From: an uncultured Acidimicrobiaceae bacterium
GTDB lineage: Bacteria > Actinomycetota > Acidimicrobiia > Acidimicrobiales > Ilumatobacteraceae
DNA length: 6,161 bases
NCBI GenBank assembly: GCA_903904615.1
Contig: CAIVDG010000322.1
Span: forward strand, 1-6,161
Direction: 5' to 3'
The position numbers and the translations under genes are program-made. Positions 1 to 5,678 of the stretch are shown in pieces (positions within the stretch are counted from its first letter, which is position 1; each line of letters begins with the position of its first letter). The notes beneath the pieces are model-generated. The model saw nothing but the letters and a program-made list of their open reading frames with translations. It did not search any database and was not told where the DNA came from.

Positions 1-489
1 CATGTAGCGCTTCTCGACCTTGCAATTGTTGCCAGTGGTTTTGTGTTGCGCGCAATGTCTGGTGCAGCTGGTACAGAAACACCTATGTCTAATTGGTTCG
101 TATTGTGCACAACCTTCGGCTCGTTCTTTATTGTCACCGGAAAGCGCTTCGCAGAGTTGGTGGAAATGGGCGACAACGCATCGTCCACGCGTGCATCTCT
201 TCGCGCATATACGGTTCCGTATTTGCGCCAACTTCTTGTTGTCTCTTGTACTGCGACAGTAGTTACGTACTGCATGTGGGCGTTTGAAAACGCCACCAAC
301 GCAGATGAAGTCATCCCGTTTCATGGGCTTTCCATTGTTCCCATGGTTCTCGCCTTGTTGCGATATCTGATGGTGCTTGAGAATGGTGGCGGTGGTGCAC
401 CTGAAGAGGTTTTCATGAAGGATCGTTCCATTCAGTTGTACGGTCTTGCATGGGTAGTGGTGTACGGGCTTGCCGTTTACGCGGCATAA
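1..489 (+). CDS. ubiA: Decaprenyl-phosphate phosphoribosyltransferase (UbiA family), C-terminal part
   Basis: The frame is open from the first base, so only the last 162 residues are present; the ATG at 43 is internal. Seen: D6 followed by SGFVLRA (residues 12-18), then FGSFFIVTGKRFAEL (39-53), and several hydrophobic segments (about 78-95, 108-126, 146-162) as expected for a polytopic membrane protein. From memory this matches the C-terminal half of mycobacterial Rv3806c, where the second Asp-containing motif precedes SGF.LRA and GKR.AE is conserved. The family transfers 5-phosphoribose from PRPP to decaprenyl phosphate at the membrane, the first committed step to decaprenylphosphoryl-arabinose. 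The following genes dprE1 and dprE2 do the next two steps, which strongly supports this assignment over other UbiA prenyltransferases. The first Asp motif (NDxxD type) lies left of the window and cannot be checked. Confidence 0.9.
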   Translation, partial: HVALLDLAIVASGFVLRAMSGAAGTETPMSNWFVLCTTFGSFFIVTGKRFAELVEMGDNASSTRASLRAYTVPYLRQLLVVSCTATVVTYCMWAFENATNADEVIPFHGLSIVPMVLALLRYLMVLENGGGGAPEEVFMKDRSIQLYGLAWVVVYGLAVYAA

Positions 490-496
490 CGCCTCA

Positions 497-516
497 ATGT
501 GCAGTTTCCTGCACAT
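497..516. repeat. Perfect 8-bp inverted repeat (hairpin or operator) between ubiA and dprE1
   Basis: ATGTGCAG (497-504) and CTGCACAT (509-516) are exact reverse complements around a TTTC loop. The repeat starts 8 bp after the ubiA stop and ends 10 bp before the -10-like TAGAAT of dprE1. No T-run follows, so it is not a classical intrinsic terminator. It could be an RNA hairpin that tunes read-through from ubiA, or a dyad operator covering the -35 region of a dprE1 promoter. The symmetry is seen directly; the role is inference. Confidence 0.45.
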
Positions 517-526
517 GCTGCTCGTC

Positions 527-539
527 TAGAATTACTGAA
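527..539 (+). promoter_or_regulatory. Putative leaderless promoter -10 of dprE1
   Basis: TAGAAT (527-532) matches the TANNNT -10 consensus (5 of 6 to TATAAT). It is followed by exactly 6 nt (TACTGA) and then the dprE1 ATG at 539, which would place the transcription start on the A of the start codon. There is no Shine-Dalgarno before this ATG, as expected for a leaderless mRNA. No convincing -35 hexamer is seen 16-18 bp upstream, which is common at such promoters. Read-through from ubiA is also possible. Confidence 0.45.
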
Positions 540-1918
540 TGTCACGTGAGCGTCTTTCTGGATGGGGTCGTACGGCCTGGACCGTCGCAGACCTTGTACG
601 TTCCACCGACCCCAACACCATTCGCTCCACCATCGCTACGTCTGGTGAGCGAGGCGTTATTGCTCGTGGTTTAGGACGTTCCTACGGGGCTGCTGCTCAG
701 AATGCTGGTGGGCACGTGATTGAACTCACCAGTGAGCACGACCCTATGGGTGCAGACGCGGTACTCGACCCCGTCAGCGGCTTGTTAGACGTTGCCTCCA
801 GCGTCAGTATCGATTCAATTCTTCGTTTGTGCGTGCCACGCGGATGGTTTATTCCTGTCACTCCCGGAACTCGGTTTGTCACCATCGGTGGCGCAATCGC
901 ATCAGATGTTCACGGAAAGAATCATCATTTCGACGGAAGCTTCGGTCAGCATGTCCGATCACTCACGTTGATGCTGGCTAGTGGGGAAGTAGTGGAGCTT
1001 TCACCGCAATCGCATCCCGAGTGGTTCTGGGCAACGGTGGGTGGAATGGGGCTCACCGGAATCATCCTGCGCGCAACAGTGGCAATGCTTCCTATTCAGT
1101 CGTCTCGTGTACGTGTCGAGACCGAGCGCCTTGCGAATTTCGATGCTGTGTGTGACGCAATGTCAAGCGATGGGGAAGATTCGGCCTACCGCTATTCAGT
1201 TTGTTGGGTGGATCTTCTGGCAACCGGTTCGTCTATGGGTCGTGGCGTGTTGACGCGCGGCGACCATGCGGCTCCCACCGATGTGAAGGGTGATGACCCA
1301 CTTGCGTACGACCCGCGTTTGAAAGTGTCTGCTCCAGGGTGGGTGCCAAACGGTTTGTTGAACAAGTTCACCATTAAGGCGTTCAATGAAGCATGGTTCC
1401 GCAAAGCACCTGCAAAACGCCACGTTGGAATTGAATCCATTCCAGCGTTCTTTCATCCCCTTGACGGAGTGAACAAGTGGAATCGTCTCTACGGCCCGCA
1501 GGGTTTCTTGCAGTATCAGTTCATCGTGCCACTTGATCGCACCGATGTATTGCGACGAGTCATTGAGAATTTCTCTGAAGCAGGCGTGGCATCTTTCCTT
1601 GCTGTTTTGAAACGTATGGGTCCTCAGAACCTCGCACCACTTTCATTCCCCACCGAAGGATGGACCCTGACGCTCGATATGGCTGCTGGAATCTCTGGTC
1701 TTCCTGAGTTGTTGTCTCGCGTAGACGGAATGGTTCTCGACGCCGGCGGTCGCCATTATCTGGCCAAGGATTCACACGTTGCGCCAAGTGCTGTACGTCG
1801 TGGATATCCACGTTTTGACGAATGGATGACAACGCGCGACGAAATGGATCCGCACGGCGTATGGCGTAGTGATCTTGCGCGTCGGTTAGGTCTTGTTCAC
1901 CCTGGGAGGGTCTCATGA
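539..1918 (+). CDS. dprE1: DprE1: decaprenylphosphoryl-beta-D-ribose 2'-oxidase (FAD flavoenzyme)
   Basis: This 459-residue protein is close in length to mycobacterial DprE1 (about 461). It oxidises the 2'-hydroxyl of decaprenylphosphoryl-ribose to the keto intermediate that DprE2 reduces, giving the arabinose donor. Seen: the N-terminal RLSGWGRTA (5-13); the FAD-binding PCMH-type motif ARGLGRSYG (42-50); PGTRFVTIGGAIASD (109-123) followed by HGKNHH (125-130); WATVGGMGLTGII (164-176); W223; FLQYQF (323-328); and the catalytic-lysine motif AKDSH with K410 (K418 in M. tuberculosis). The C-terminal D.ARRL (445-450) is also family-typical. Aligned from memory, the cysteine targeted by benzothiazinones (C387) is T378 here, and C129 is S122. 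The ATG at 539 places RLSGWG six residues downstream, close to known homologues. It overlaps dprE2 by 4 nt. Confidence 0.96.
   Translation: MSRERLSGWGRTAWTVADLVRSTDPNTIRSTIATSGERGVIARGLGRSYGAAAQNAGGHVIELTSEHDPMGADAVLDPVSGLLDVASSVSIDSILRLCVPRGWFIPVTPGTRFVTIGGAIASDVHGKNHHFDGSFGQHVRSLTLMLASGEVVELSPQSHPEWFWATVGGMGLTGIILRATVAMLPIQSSRVRVETERLANFDAVCDAMSSDGEDSAYRYSVCWVDLLATGSSMGRGVLTRGDHAAPTDVKGDDPLAYDPRLKVSAPGWVPNGLLNKFTIKAFNEAWFRKAPAKRHVGIESIPAFFHPLDGVNKWNRLYGPQGFLQYQFIVPLDRTDVLRRVIENFSEAGVASFLAVLKRMGPQNLAPLSFPTEGWTLTLDMAAGISGLPELLSRVDGMVLDAGGRHYLAKDSHVAPSAVRRGYPRFDEWMTTRDEMDPHGVWRSDLARRLGLVHPGRVS
1904..1909 (+). promoter_or_regulatory. Shine-Dalgarno of dprE2 inside the dprE1 end
   Basis: GGGAGG lies 5 nt before the dprE2 ATG at 1915. 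It is the strongest Shine-Dalgarno in the window, and with the ATGA stop/start overlap (1915-1918) it fixes the dprE2 start and implies translational coupling. Confidence 0.8.
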
Positions 1919-2679
1919 AAAATGGTGTCGGAGTTGCACAGAACATTGTTCTCTTTGGTGGAACAAGTGAGATTGGTATTGCCATTCTGAAGAAGTTGGT
2001 CAAACCGGGCGTTGCACGTGTTGTCTTGGTGAGTCGAAACATCGATACAGCAGAAGTTGCGTCAGACGGGTTGGCGTCACAGTTCCCAGAGGTTGATTTT
2101 CATCACATTCGGTTCGATGCCTCCGACGCATCGTCAATGGAGAATGTTGTTGCTGCCGTATCTGAAGAGATCGGTGACATAGACGTGGCGGTAATCGCAC
2201 AAGGATTGCTGAATGAGGGGAACGACTACTACGCGAATCCCTCTGGTCTTGTCGAGATGGCGAATGTGAACTTCACCGGAACCATGGCTCTCATGTACTC
2301 GCTTGCATCGCGTCTAAAGGCCCAGGGCTACGGAAAGATCGTGTTGCTTTCTTCAGTTGCTGGTGAACGGGTCCGAAAGGGCAATCCGGCGTATGGCGCA
2401 ACGAAGGCTGGTATCGACGGATTTGCGTTGGCATTGGATCACGAACTTGTGGGCAGTGGCGCGTCTGTTCTTGTTGTGCGACCAGGTTTCGTCACCACAA
2501 AGATGACTCTTGGAATGAAGAAGGCACCATTCTCAACAGATGCAGAATCTGTCGCTGTTGCTGTTGAGCGAGGAATAGCAGCAGACAAGAAAGTGGTGTG
2601 GGTACCAGGGCTCCTGCGTTGGTTGTTCCTCATTCTGAAGAACGTCCCGCTGCCTATATGGCGTCGACTGCCCTTGTAA
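1915..2679 (+). CDS. dprE2: DprE2: decaprenylphosphoryl-2-keto-D-erythro-pentose reductase (SDR)
   Basis: The 254 residues match the length I recall for mycobacterial DprE2 (Rv3791). It is a short-chain dehydrogenase/reductase that reduces the 2'-keto intermediate made by DprE1 with NAD(P)H, producing decaprenylphosphoryl-arabinose. Seen: the nucleotide-binding motif GGTSEIG (15-21) in the form specific to DprE2; the acidic strand end D68 (FDASD); N119 in the NVNF segment; the catalytic serine S147 in LSSVAGERVRKGN; and YGATK with Y160 and K164. RPGFVTTKM (189-197) follows. The C-terminus (about 233-254) is hydrophobic with basic residues and ends RRLPL, as in mycobacterial DprE2, suggesting membrane contact near the lipid substrate. 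The start is fixed by GGGAGG and the overlap with dprE1. The stop is only 6 bp from the stop of the convergent mannosyltransferase gene. Confidence 0.95.
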   Translation: MKNGVGVAQNIVLFGGTSEIGIAILKKLVKPGVARVVLVSRNIDTAEVASDGLASQFPEVDFHHIRFDASDASSMENVVAAVSEEIGDIDVAVIAQGLLNEGNDYYANPSGLVEMANVNFTGTMALMYSLASRLKAQGYGKIVLLSSVAGERVRKGNPAYGATKAGIDGFALALDHELVGSGASVLVVRPGFVTTKMTLGMKKAPFSTDAESVAVAVERGIAADKKVVWVPGLLRWLFLILKNVPLPIWRRLPL

Positions 2680-2685
2680 GTGGAA

Positions 2686-3876
2686 TCAGGGAATTGCGGC
2701 TCTGACGCCGTACATTCCGGTCACGGTGACGAGTCCCGTTGCGAAAATCAAAAGGACAACGGGCCACCACTTATCGTCGTCGTCACGCAGTGCGCGTGCA
2801 ACAGGAAAGATAAGCGGGAAGGCCGTGAACAAAAAGCGTGGTCGCGCTGTAACGGTTGCGGGAATAAGCATCAACGCCAGAACGACTGCCGTGTAGGCGG
2901 TGTACATCGCCGGAATACGAAACTTCCATAGTGCAATCAACGCCAAGATCATTGCGAACATTGACGCTGCAGTGAGAACACTGGTGGGCGAGCCGGTGGG
3001 ATTCAAGATGAAGTCGAATGTTCTGCTGACAGCCGTAGCACCAAAACTGGTGCCCTCTTTCCATGCTTGGCTTTGAACGCGGAACCAAGCAAAGTTCTCA
3101 TCGGTGTGATGCATGAGAAACGCCATGAAACCAACAAAGCCAATTGGTGAGAGCAGTGGTGCGATGAGTGATTTCCACTCTCGATCTTGCTTAATAGCAA
3201 TGAGCGATGCCACCGCACATGCTGCAACAAGCGCAATACCGTTGGGGCGACATGCTGTGCCGAGTGCTGCAAAAATTCCCGCCCACAGCCACATCTTCTT
3301 CGACAAGGCAATGAAACACATGCACGCCAGAGTGAGGAGAAGCGCTTCTGAGTACGCCCAGTTCAAGACAAAACTTCCTGGGAAAAGTGCAGCAATGATC
3401 ATTGCTTTCTCTGATGTCTTTACATCGAACAGATTTTTTGCAATGACACCGATGAGATAAATGAATGCGGCGCCAAGAAGAACATTGACGGCAAGCGCAA
3501 CGGTGACAGGTCCGCCAGGGATTATGTTGTCGAGGTAATGAACAAGGCGTGGGTACAACGGAAAGAATGCTGCACGAGCATCGGAAACGAAGTAGGTGAC
3601 GTTCGGCATGATGTGGTGTGGGTACCCCTCACGCACGACGTCCAGATACCAATGTCCGTCCCAGCTGTCAAAAACTTGAACTAATCCGGTGAGACCGTTG
3701 ATTGGCTCTTCGTCGTTCAGACGCGACCAAACGGCTTGGGCGGCAACTGCGATTGCGGCACCCATGACAGAAAACAGGCGAGACAAGATGTAGGCAACTG
3801 CTCCTCGCCGAATGGCGCGGCCCCACGGGTCAGACGCTGGTGGTACGAGCGAGGAGAGGCGAGTTGGCTGTTCCAT
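2686..3876 (-). CDS. PIG-V-like GT-C mannosyltransferase, multi-pass membrane protein
   Basis: A 396-residue integral membrane protein with roughly ten hydrophobic segments (for example 25-49, 123-148, 176-192, 194-207, 212-229, 238-255, 299-316, 325-342, 370-388). Seen: FDSWDGHWYLDV (69-80), the acidic first extracytoplasmic loop typical of GT-C enzymes; FFPLYP (104-109); PGSF (166-169); SEALLL (176-181); CRPNG (209-213); and TARPRFLF (343-350). These resemble the PIG-V / GPI-mannosyltransferase-2 family that in Actinobacteria uses polyprenyl-phosphate-mannose to decorate lipids or cell-wall glycans. The exact acceptor is unknown. I chose the ATG at 3876: it lies 7 nt after the upstream stop and has AGGG 5 nt before it. 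An in-frame TTG at 3906 would overlap the upstream gene by 23 nt and add 10 unremarkable residues. A run of acidic residues (RDDDD, 364-368) precedes the last membrane span. Confidence 0.82.
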   Translation of the reverse strand: MEQPTRLSSLVPPASDPWGRAIRRGAVAYILSRLFSVMGAAIAVAAQAVWSRLNDEEPINGLTGLVQVFDSWDGHWYLDVVREGYPHHIMPNVTYFVSDARAAFFPLYPRLVHYLDNIIPGGPVTVALAVNVLLGAAFIYLIGVIAKNLFDVKTSEKAMIIAALFPGSFVLNWAYSEALLLTLACMCFIALSKKMWLWAGIFAALGTACRPNGIALVAACAVASLIAIKQDREWKSLIAPLLSPIGFVGFMAFLMHHTDENFAWFRVQSQAWKEGTSFGATAVSRTFDFILNPTGSPTSVLTAASMFAMILALIALWKFRIPAMYTAYTAVVLALMLIPATVTARPRFLFTAFPLIFPVARALRDDDDKWWPVVLLIFATGLVTVTGMYGVRAAIP

Positions 3877-3881
3877 AAGTG

Positions 3882-3885
3882 CCCT
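3882..3885 (-). promoter_or_regulatory. Shine-Dalgarno-like AGGG before the mannosyltransferase start
   Basis: On the minus strand AGGG is 5 nt before ATG 3876 and overlaps the TAG stop (3886-3884) of the glycosylase gene. This arrangement suggests reinitiation or coupling and favours the ATG at 3876 over the TTG at 3906. Confidence 0.5.
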
Positions 3886-4684
3886 ATAAACGGGTGATGG
3901 AAACAATACGCTGGCGCGGACCGCGAGCGGGTGCTTTCATACCACTCAGTTGCAGCCAGCGCACCACACGGTGTCTGTGTCCGGCATATGGGGCCATGGA
4001 CTGGATCATTTCTTCATCTGTGCCGCGGATGGCTCCTGTGAGTGCATAGGCCACGGTGTTCTTCACATGGAAGTCGCCTACTTGCAGCGCATCGGGATCT
4101 CCGAAAGCTAACCCTCCTGCAACAGCAGCAGTCCATACGCCCACACCTGGAATGAGCTGCAATTTCTGTGTGAGCTCGTGCGCGGGAAGAGATGACTCTG
4201 CGAGTCGATGGAGAAAGTGTGCATGTTTGGCAACTGCTCGTAGTGCATCGGCGCGCTTCTTCTCAATGCCGTATGTGTGGAGTGTGGTGTACGGCAGCGA
4301 TGTGAGTTCGTCTGGATGTGGGGGAACCCACAAATCATCCACTGGACCAGGAGCACGACGACCGTGGCGACGCACCACAACGTTCCATTCACGATGCGCC
4401 TCTAGTCCTGTGACTCGTTGTCCAAGAACCACGGGAAGCAGTTCGTGGTAGGGAACATGGCTGCGACCCATGGGTAACTGACCAAACGTTCGTTGTGCTG
4501 TGGCCACGCTGTCGTGGCGAGCAGTGATGAAAGGGATTGAATCGGAGAATCCGTACAGATCGTGGGCACGAGCGGCGAGCCATTCGGCACCCTCACCGTA
4601 GGTGTGAACCTGTGGCGAACGTGATGCGGCATGGGAGATGCTCACGGTGCCTGGACCATCGGGGGTGAGTGTGGCACGCCACAC
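3884..4684 (-). CDS. DNA-3-methyladenine glycosylase, AlkA-like HhH-GPD family
   Basis: Base-excision repair enzyme that removes alkylated purines (3-methyladenine type) from DNA. Counting from the GTG at 4684 (266 residues), seen: YHELLPVVLGQRVTG (79-93), the conserved helix before the HhH domain; the helix-hairpin-helix LIPGVGVWTA (177-186); and the catalytic aspartate D204 in GDFHVKN, followed by ALTG. The C-terminal APARGPR (251-257) is also typical. From memory it aligns along its whole length with mycobacterial members of this family. The GTG at 4684 is the first usable ATG/GTG/TTG in a frame that stays open back to a TGA at 4897-4895. Residues encoded upstream of it (DPTFRLDGDT just before the GTG) are family-conserved, so the real protein is probably about 30 residues longer. 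It heads a two-gene unit with the mannosyltransferase (7-nt gap), which shows no functional link. Confidence 0.87.
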   Translation of the reverse strand: MWRATLTPDGPGTVSISHAASRSPQVHTYGEGAEWLAARAHDLYGFSDSIPFITARHDSVATAQRTFGQLPMGRSHVPYHELLPVVLGQRVTGLEAHREWNVVVRRHGRRAPGPVDDLWVPPHPDELTSLPYTTLHTYGIEKKRADALRAVAKHAHFLHRLAESSLPAHELTQKLQLIPGVGVWTAAVAGGLAFGDPDALQVGDFHVKNTVAYALTGAIRGTDEEMIQSMAPYAGHRHRVVRWLQLSGMKAPARGPRQRIVSITRL

Positions 4685-4780
4685 CGTGTCGCCGTCAAGG
4701 CGAAAGGTGGGGTCTAGTTTCCCCTGGCGAAAAGCGGAGAGCGTGTGCCGTCGTAGTGAAAAAACAAGCTCAGTGTCGAT
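4685..4780 (-). other. Probable N-terminal extension of the glycosylase, no canonical start codon
   Basis: Read on the minus strand in frame with the glycosylase, this stretch encodes 32 residues including ELVFSLRRH and DPTFRLDGDT, running straight into VWRATLTPDGPGT. Related actinobacterial proteins have GDPT.R then WRAT.TP.GPATL in this place, so the segment looks like real coding sequence. I read every codon back to the in-frame TGA (4897-4895) and found no ATG, GTG or TTG. The best-placed candidate is ATC at 4780, directly behind a leaderless-type TACAGT. Other explanations are a start lost by a base error, or use of GTG 4684 with a shortened protein. Confidence 0.6.
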
Positions 4781-4792
4781 GTGAAAACTGTA
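4780..4792 (-). promoter_or_regulatory. Putative leaderless -10 element for the glycosylase
   Basis: On the minus strand TACAGT (4792-4787) fits TANNNT and is followed by 6 nt (TTTCAC) and then ATC at 4780. The geometry is identical to that at dprE1 and the phosphoribosyltransferase, though the codon is ATC rather than ATG/GTG. No -35 hexamer is seen. It lies within the 5' region of the divergent crotonase gene. Confidence 0.3.
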
Positions 4793-4810
4793 GCCGTGCC
4801 ACGATGGTGC

Positions 4811-5611
4811 ATGGCCGAAGTTGAACTCTCCACCCCACGAGAAGGTGTTGCCCTCGTTACCTTGAATCGCCCAGACAAGTTGAATGCGATGACATCAGAA
4901 ATGGTGTCTCAATTGCACGCAACATTTGACGCCATCAGCGTTGATAGGTCGGTTCGTGTTGTGGTCCTTACAGGCGCCGGGCGCGGGTTCTGCGCAGGTC
5001 TCGATCTAGGTGGATATGGCGATGCCCCTGGATTCGCATGGAATGGTCAGATGGAGAAGGGGCTAGCGGTACAGAAACACATTGCTTCTCTTATCCCACA
5101 CATGAGGTCACTGCCACAGCCCATTATTTCGGCAGTGAATGGAGCTGCATCGGGTGGTGGATTTGCGCTTGTGCTCGGTTCCGATGTGCGTCTGTGTGCG
5201 CAGTCAGCAAAGTTCAATGCAGCATTCATTCGTATTGGTTTGTCGGCGTGTGACATTGGTACTAGTTGGCTTCTGCCGCGTCTTATCGGAGCCTCGCGGG
5301 CTCAAGAGTTGATGTTGACCGGACGAATTTTCACGTCGGATGAGGCAGCACGTATTGGATTAGTGGTGGAGTCTTTTCCCGATGACGTCCTTATGGACGC
5401 TGCGTTCGCAAAAGCTGACGAAATAATGCAAAACACCCCGATTGGCGTGGCCCTCACCAAAGAGGGCATGTGGTCGGCTCTAGAGATTCCAGGGATGCAA
5501 GCCGCCATCGATCTAGAGAACCGTCAGCAGATCATGGCCACCTTTTCAGATGATGCTCGCGAGATGCGTCGGGCCAAAAGTGAAGGCCGTCCTCCGCGCT
5601 TCACGGCGTAG
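4811..5611 (+). CDS. Enoyl-CoA hydratase/isomerase (crotonase) family protein lacking both hydratase glutamates
   Basis: A 266-residue crotonase-superfamily protein, the usual length. Seen: VTLNRPDKLNAM (16-27); the first oxyanion-hole segment FCAGLDL (60-66); the second at NGAASGGGFAL (110-120) with G116; LLPRLIGASRA (154-164); and LTGR (169-172). The family acts on acyl-CoA thioesters in the cytoplasm by hydration, isomerisation, hydrolysis or related chemistry. Aligned from memory to rat mitochondrial crotonase, E144 corresponds to A119 and E164 to F139. An aspartate, D148 in SACDIGT, lies near the active site, a pattern I recall from several mycobacterial EchA paralogues. Simple hydratase activity is therefore doubtful and the substrate is unknown. 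I chose ATG 4811 because family homology begins right after it; an in-frame GTG at 4781 would add 10 residues without evident homology. Neither start has a clear Shine-Dalgarno or promoter. Its 5' region is shared with the divergent glycosylase. Confidence 0.88.
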   Translation: MAEVELSTPREGVALVTLNRPDKLNAMTSEMVSQLHATFDAISVDRSVRVVVLTGAGRGFCAGLDLGGYGDAPGFAWNGQMEKGLAVQKHIASLIPHMRSLPQPIISAVNGAASGGGFALVLGSDVRLCAQSAKFNAAFIRIGLSACDIGTSWLLPRLIGASRAQELMLTGRIFTSDEAARIGLVVESFPDDVLMDAAFAKADEIMQNTPIGVALTKEGMWSALEIPGMQAAIDLENRQQIMATFSDDAREMRRAKSEGRPPRFTA

Positions 5612-5665
5612 GAAAGTTTGACAAATCGTTCACCAGCGAAATGGGTGCTGCGTACCTCGTGCGAC

Positions 5666-5678
5666 TAGTTTGGAGCCG
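5666..5678 (+). promoter_or_regulatory. Putative leaderless -10 of the phosphoribosyltransferase gene
   Basis: TAGTTT (5666-5671) fits TANNNT and is followed by exactly 6 nt (GGAGCC) before the GTG at 5678, putting the transcription start on the G of the start codon. The GGAG in that gap ends only 2 nt before GTG, too close for a normal Shine-Dalgarno. No -35 hexamer at proper spacing was found. Confidence 0.4.

Noticed and set aside
1560..2042. 160-codon open frame on the minus strand across the end of dprE1 and start of dprE2
   Set aside because: It lies opposite two clearly recognised genes, its translation is rich in Arg/Gln/Thr without a recognisable motif, and no independent signal supports it.
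2660..2709. GGCGTC (2660-2665) and GACGCC (2704-2709) as a bidirectional terminator across the convergent gene ends
   Set aside because: The 6-bp arms are separated by 38 nt, only a short CCCT/AGGG could pair inside, and there is no T-run on either strand.
3113..3460. 115-codon open frame on the plus strand inside the mannosyltransferase gene
   Set aside because: It is antisense to a strongly supported membrane-protein gene, and its composition is what the complement of hydrophobic codons gives.
3877..3906. Longer mannosyltransferase start at TTG 3906
   Set aside because: It would overlap the glycosylase coding end by 23 nt and uses a weak codon. The ATG at 3876 sits 7 nt after the upstream stop with AGGG at good spacing.
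4781..4810. GTG 4781 as the start of the crotonase gene
   Set aside because: The 10 extra residues show no family similarity and no Shine-Dalgarno or -10 element is placed for it. ATG 4811 directly precedes the conserved N-terminal strand. Not fully excluded.
5618..5623. Perfect TTGACA -35 hexamer just after the crotonase stop codon
   Set aside because: No -10-like hexamer occurs 16-19 bp downstream (the bases around 5640-5648 are GC-rich), and the TAGTTT at 5666 is 42 bp away, far beyond a normal spacer. Likely a chance match.
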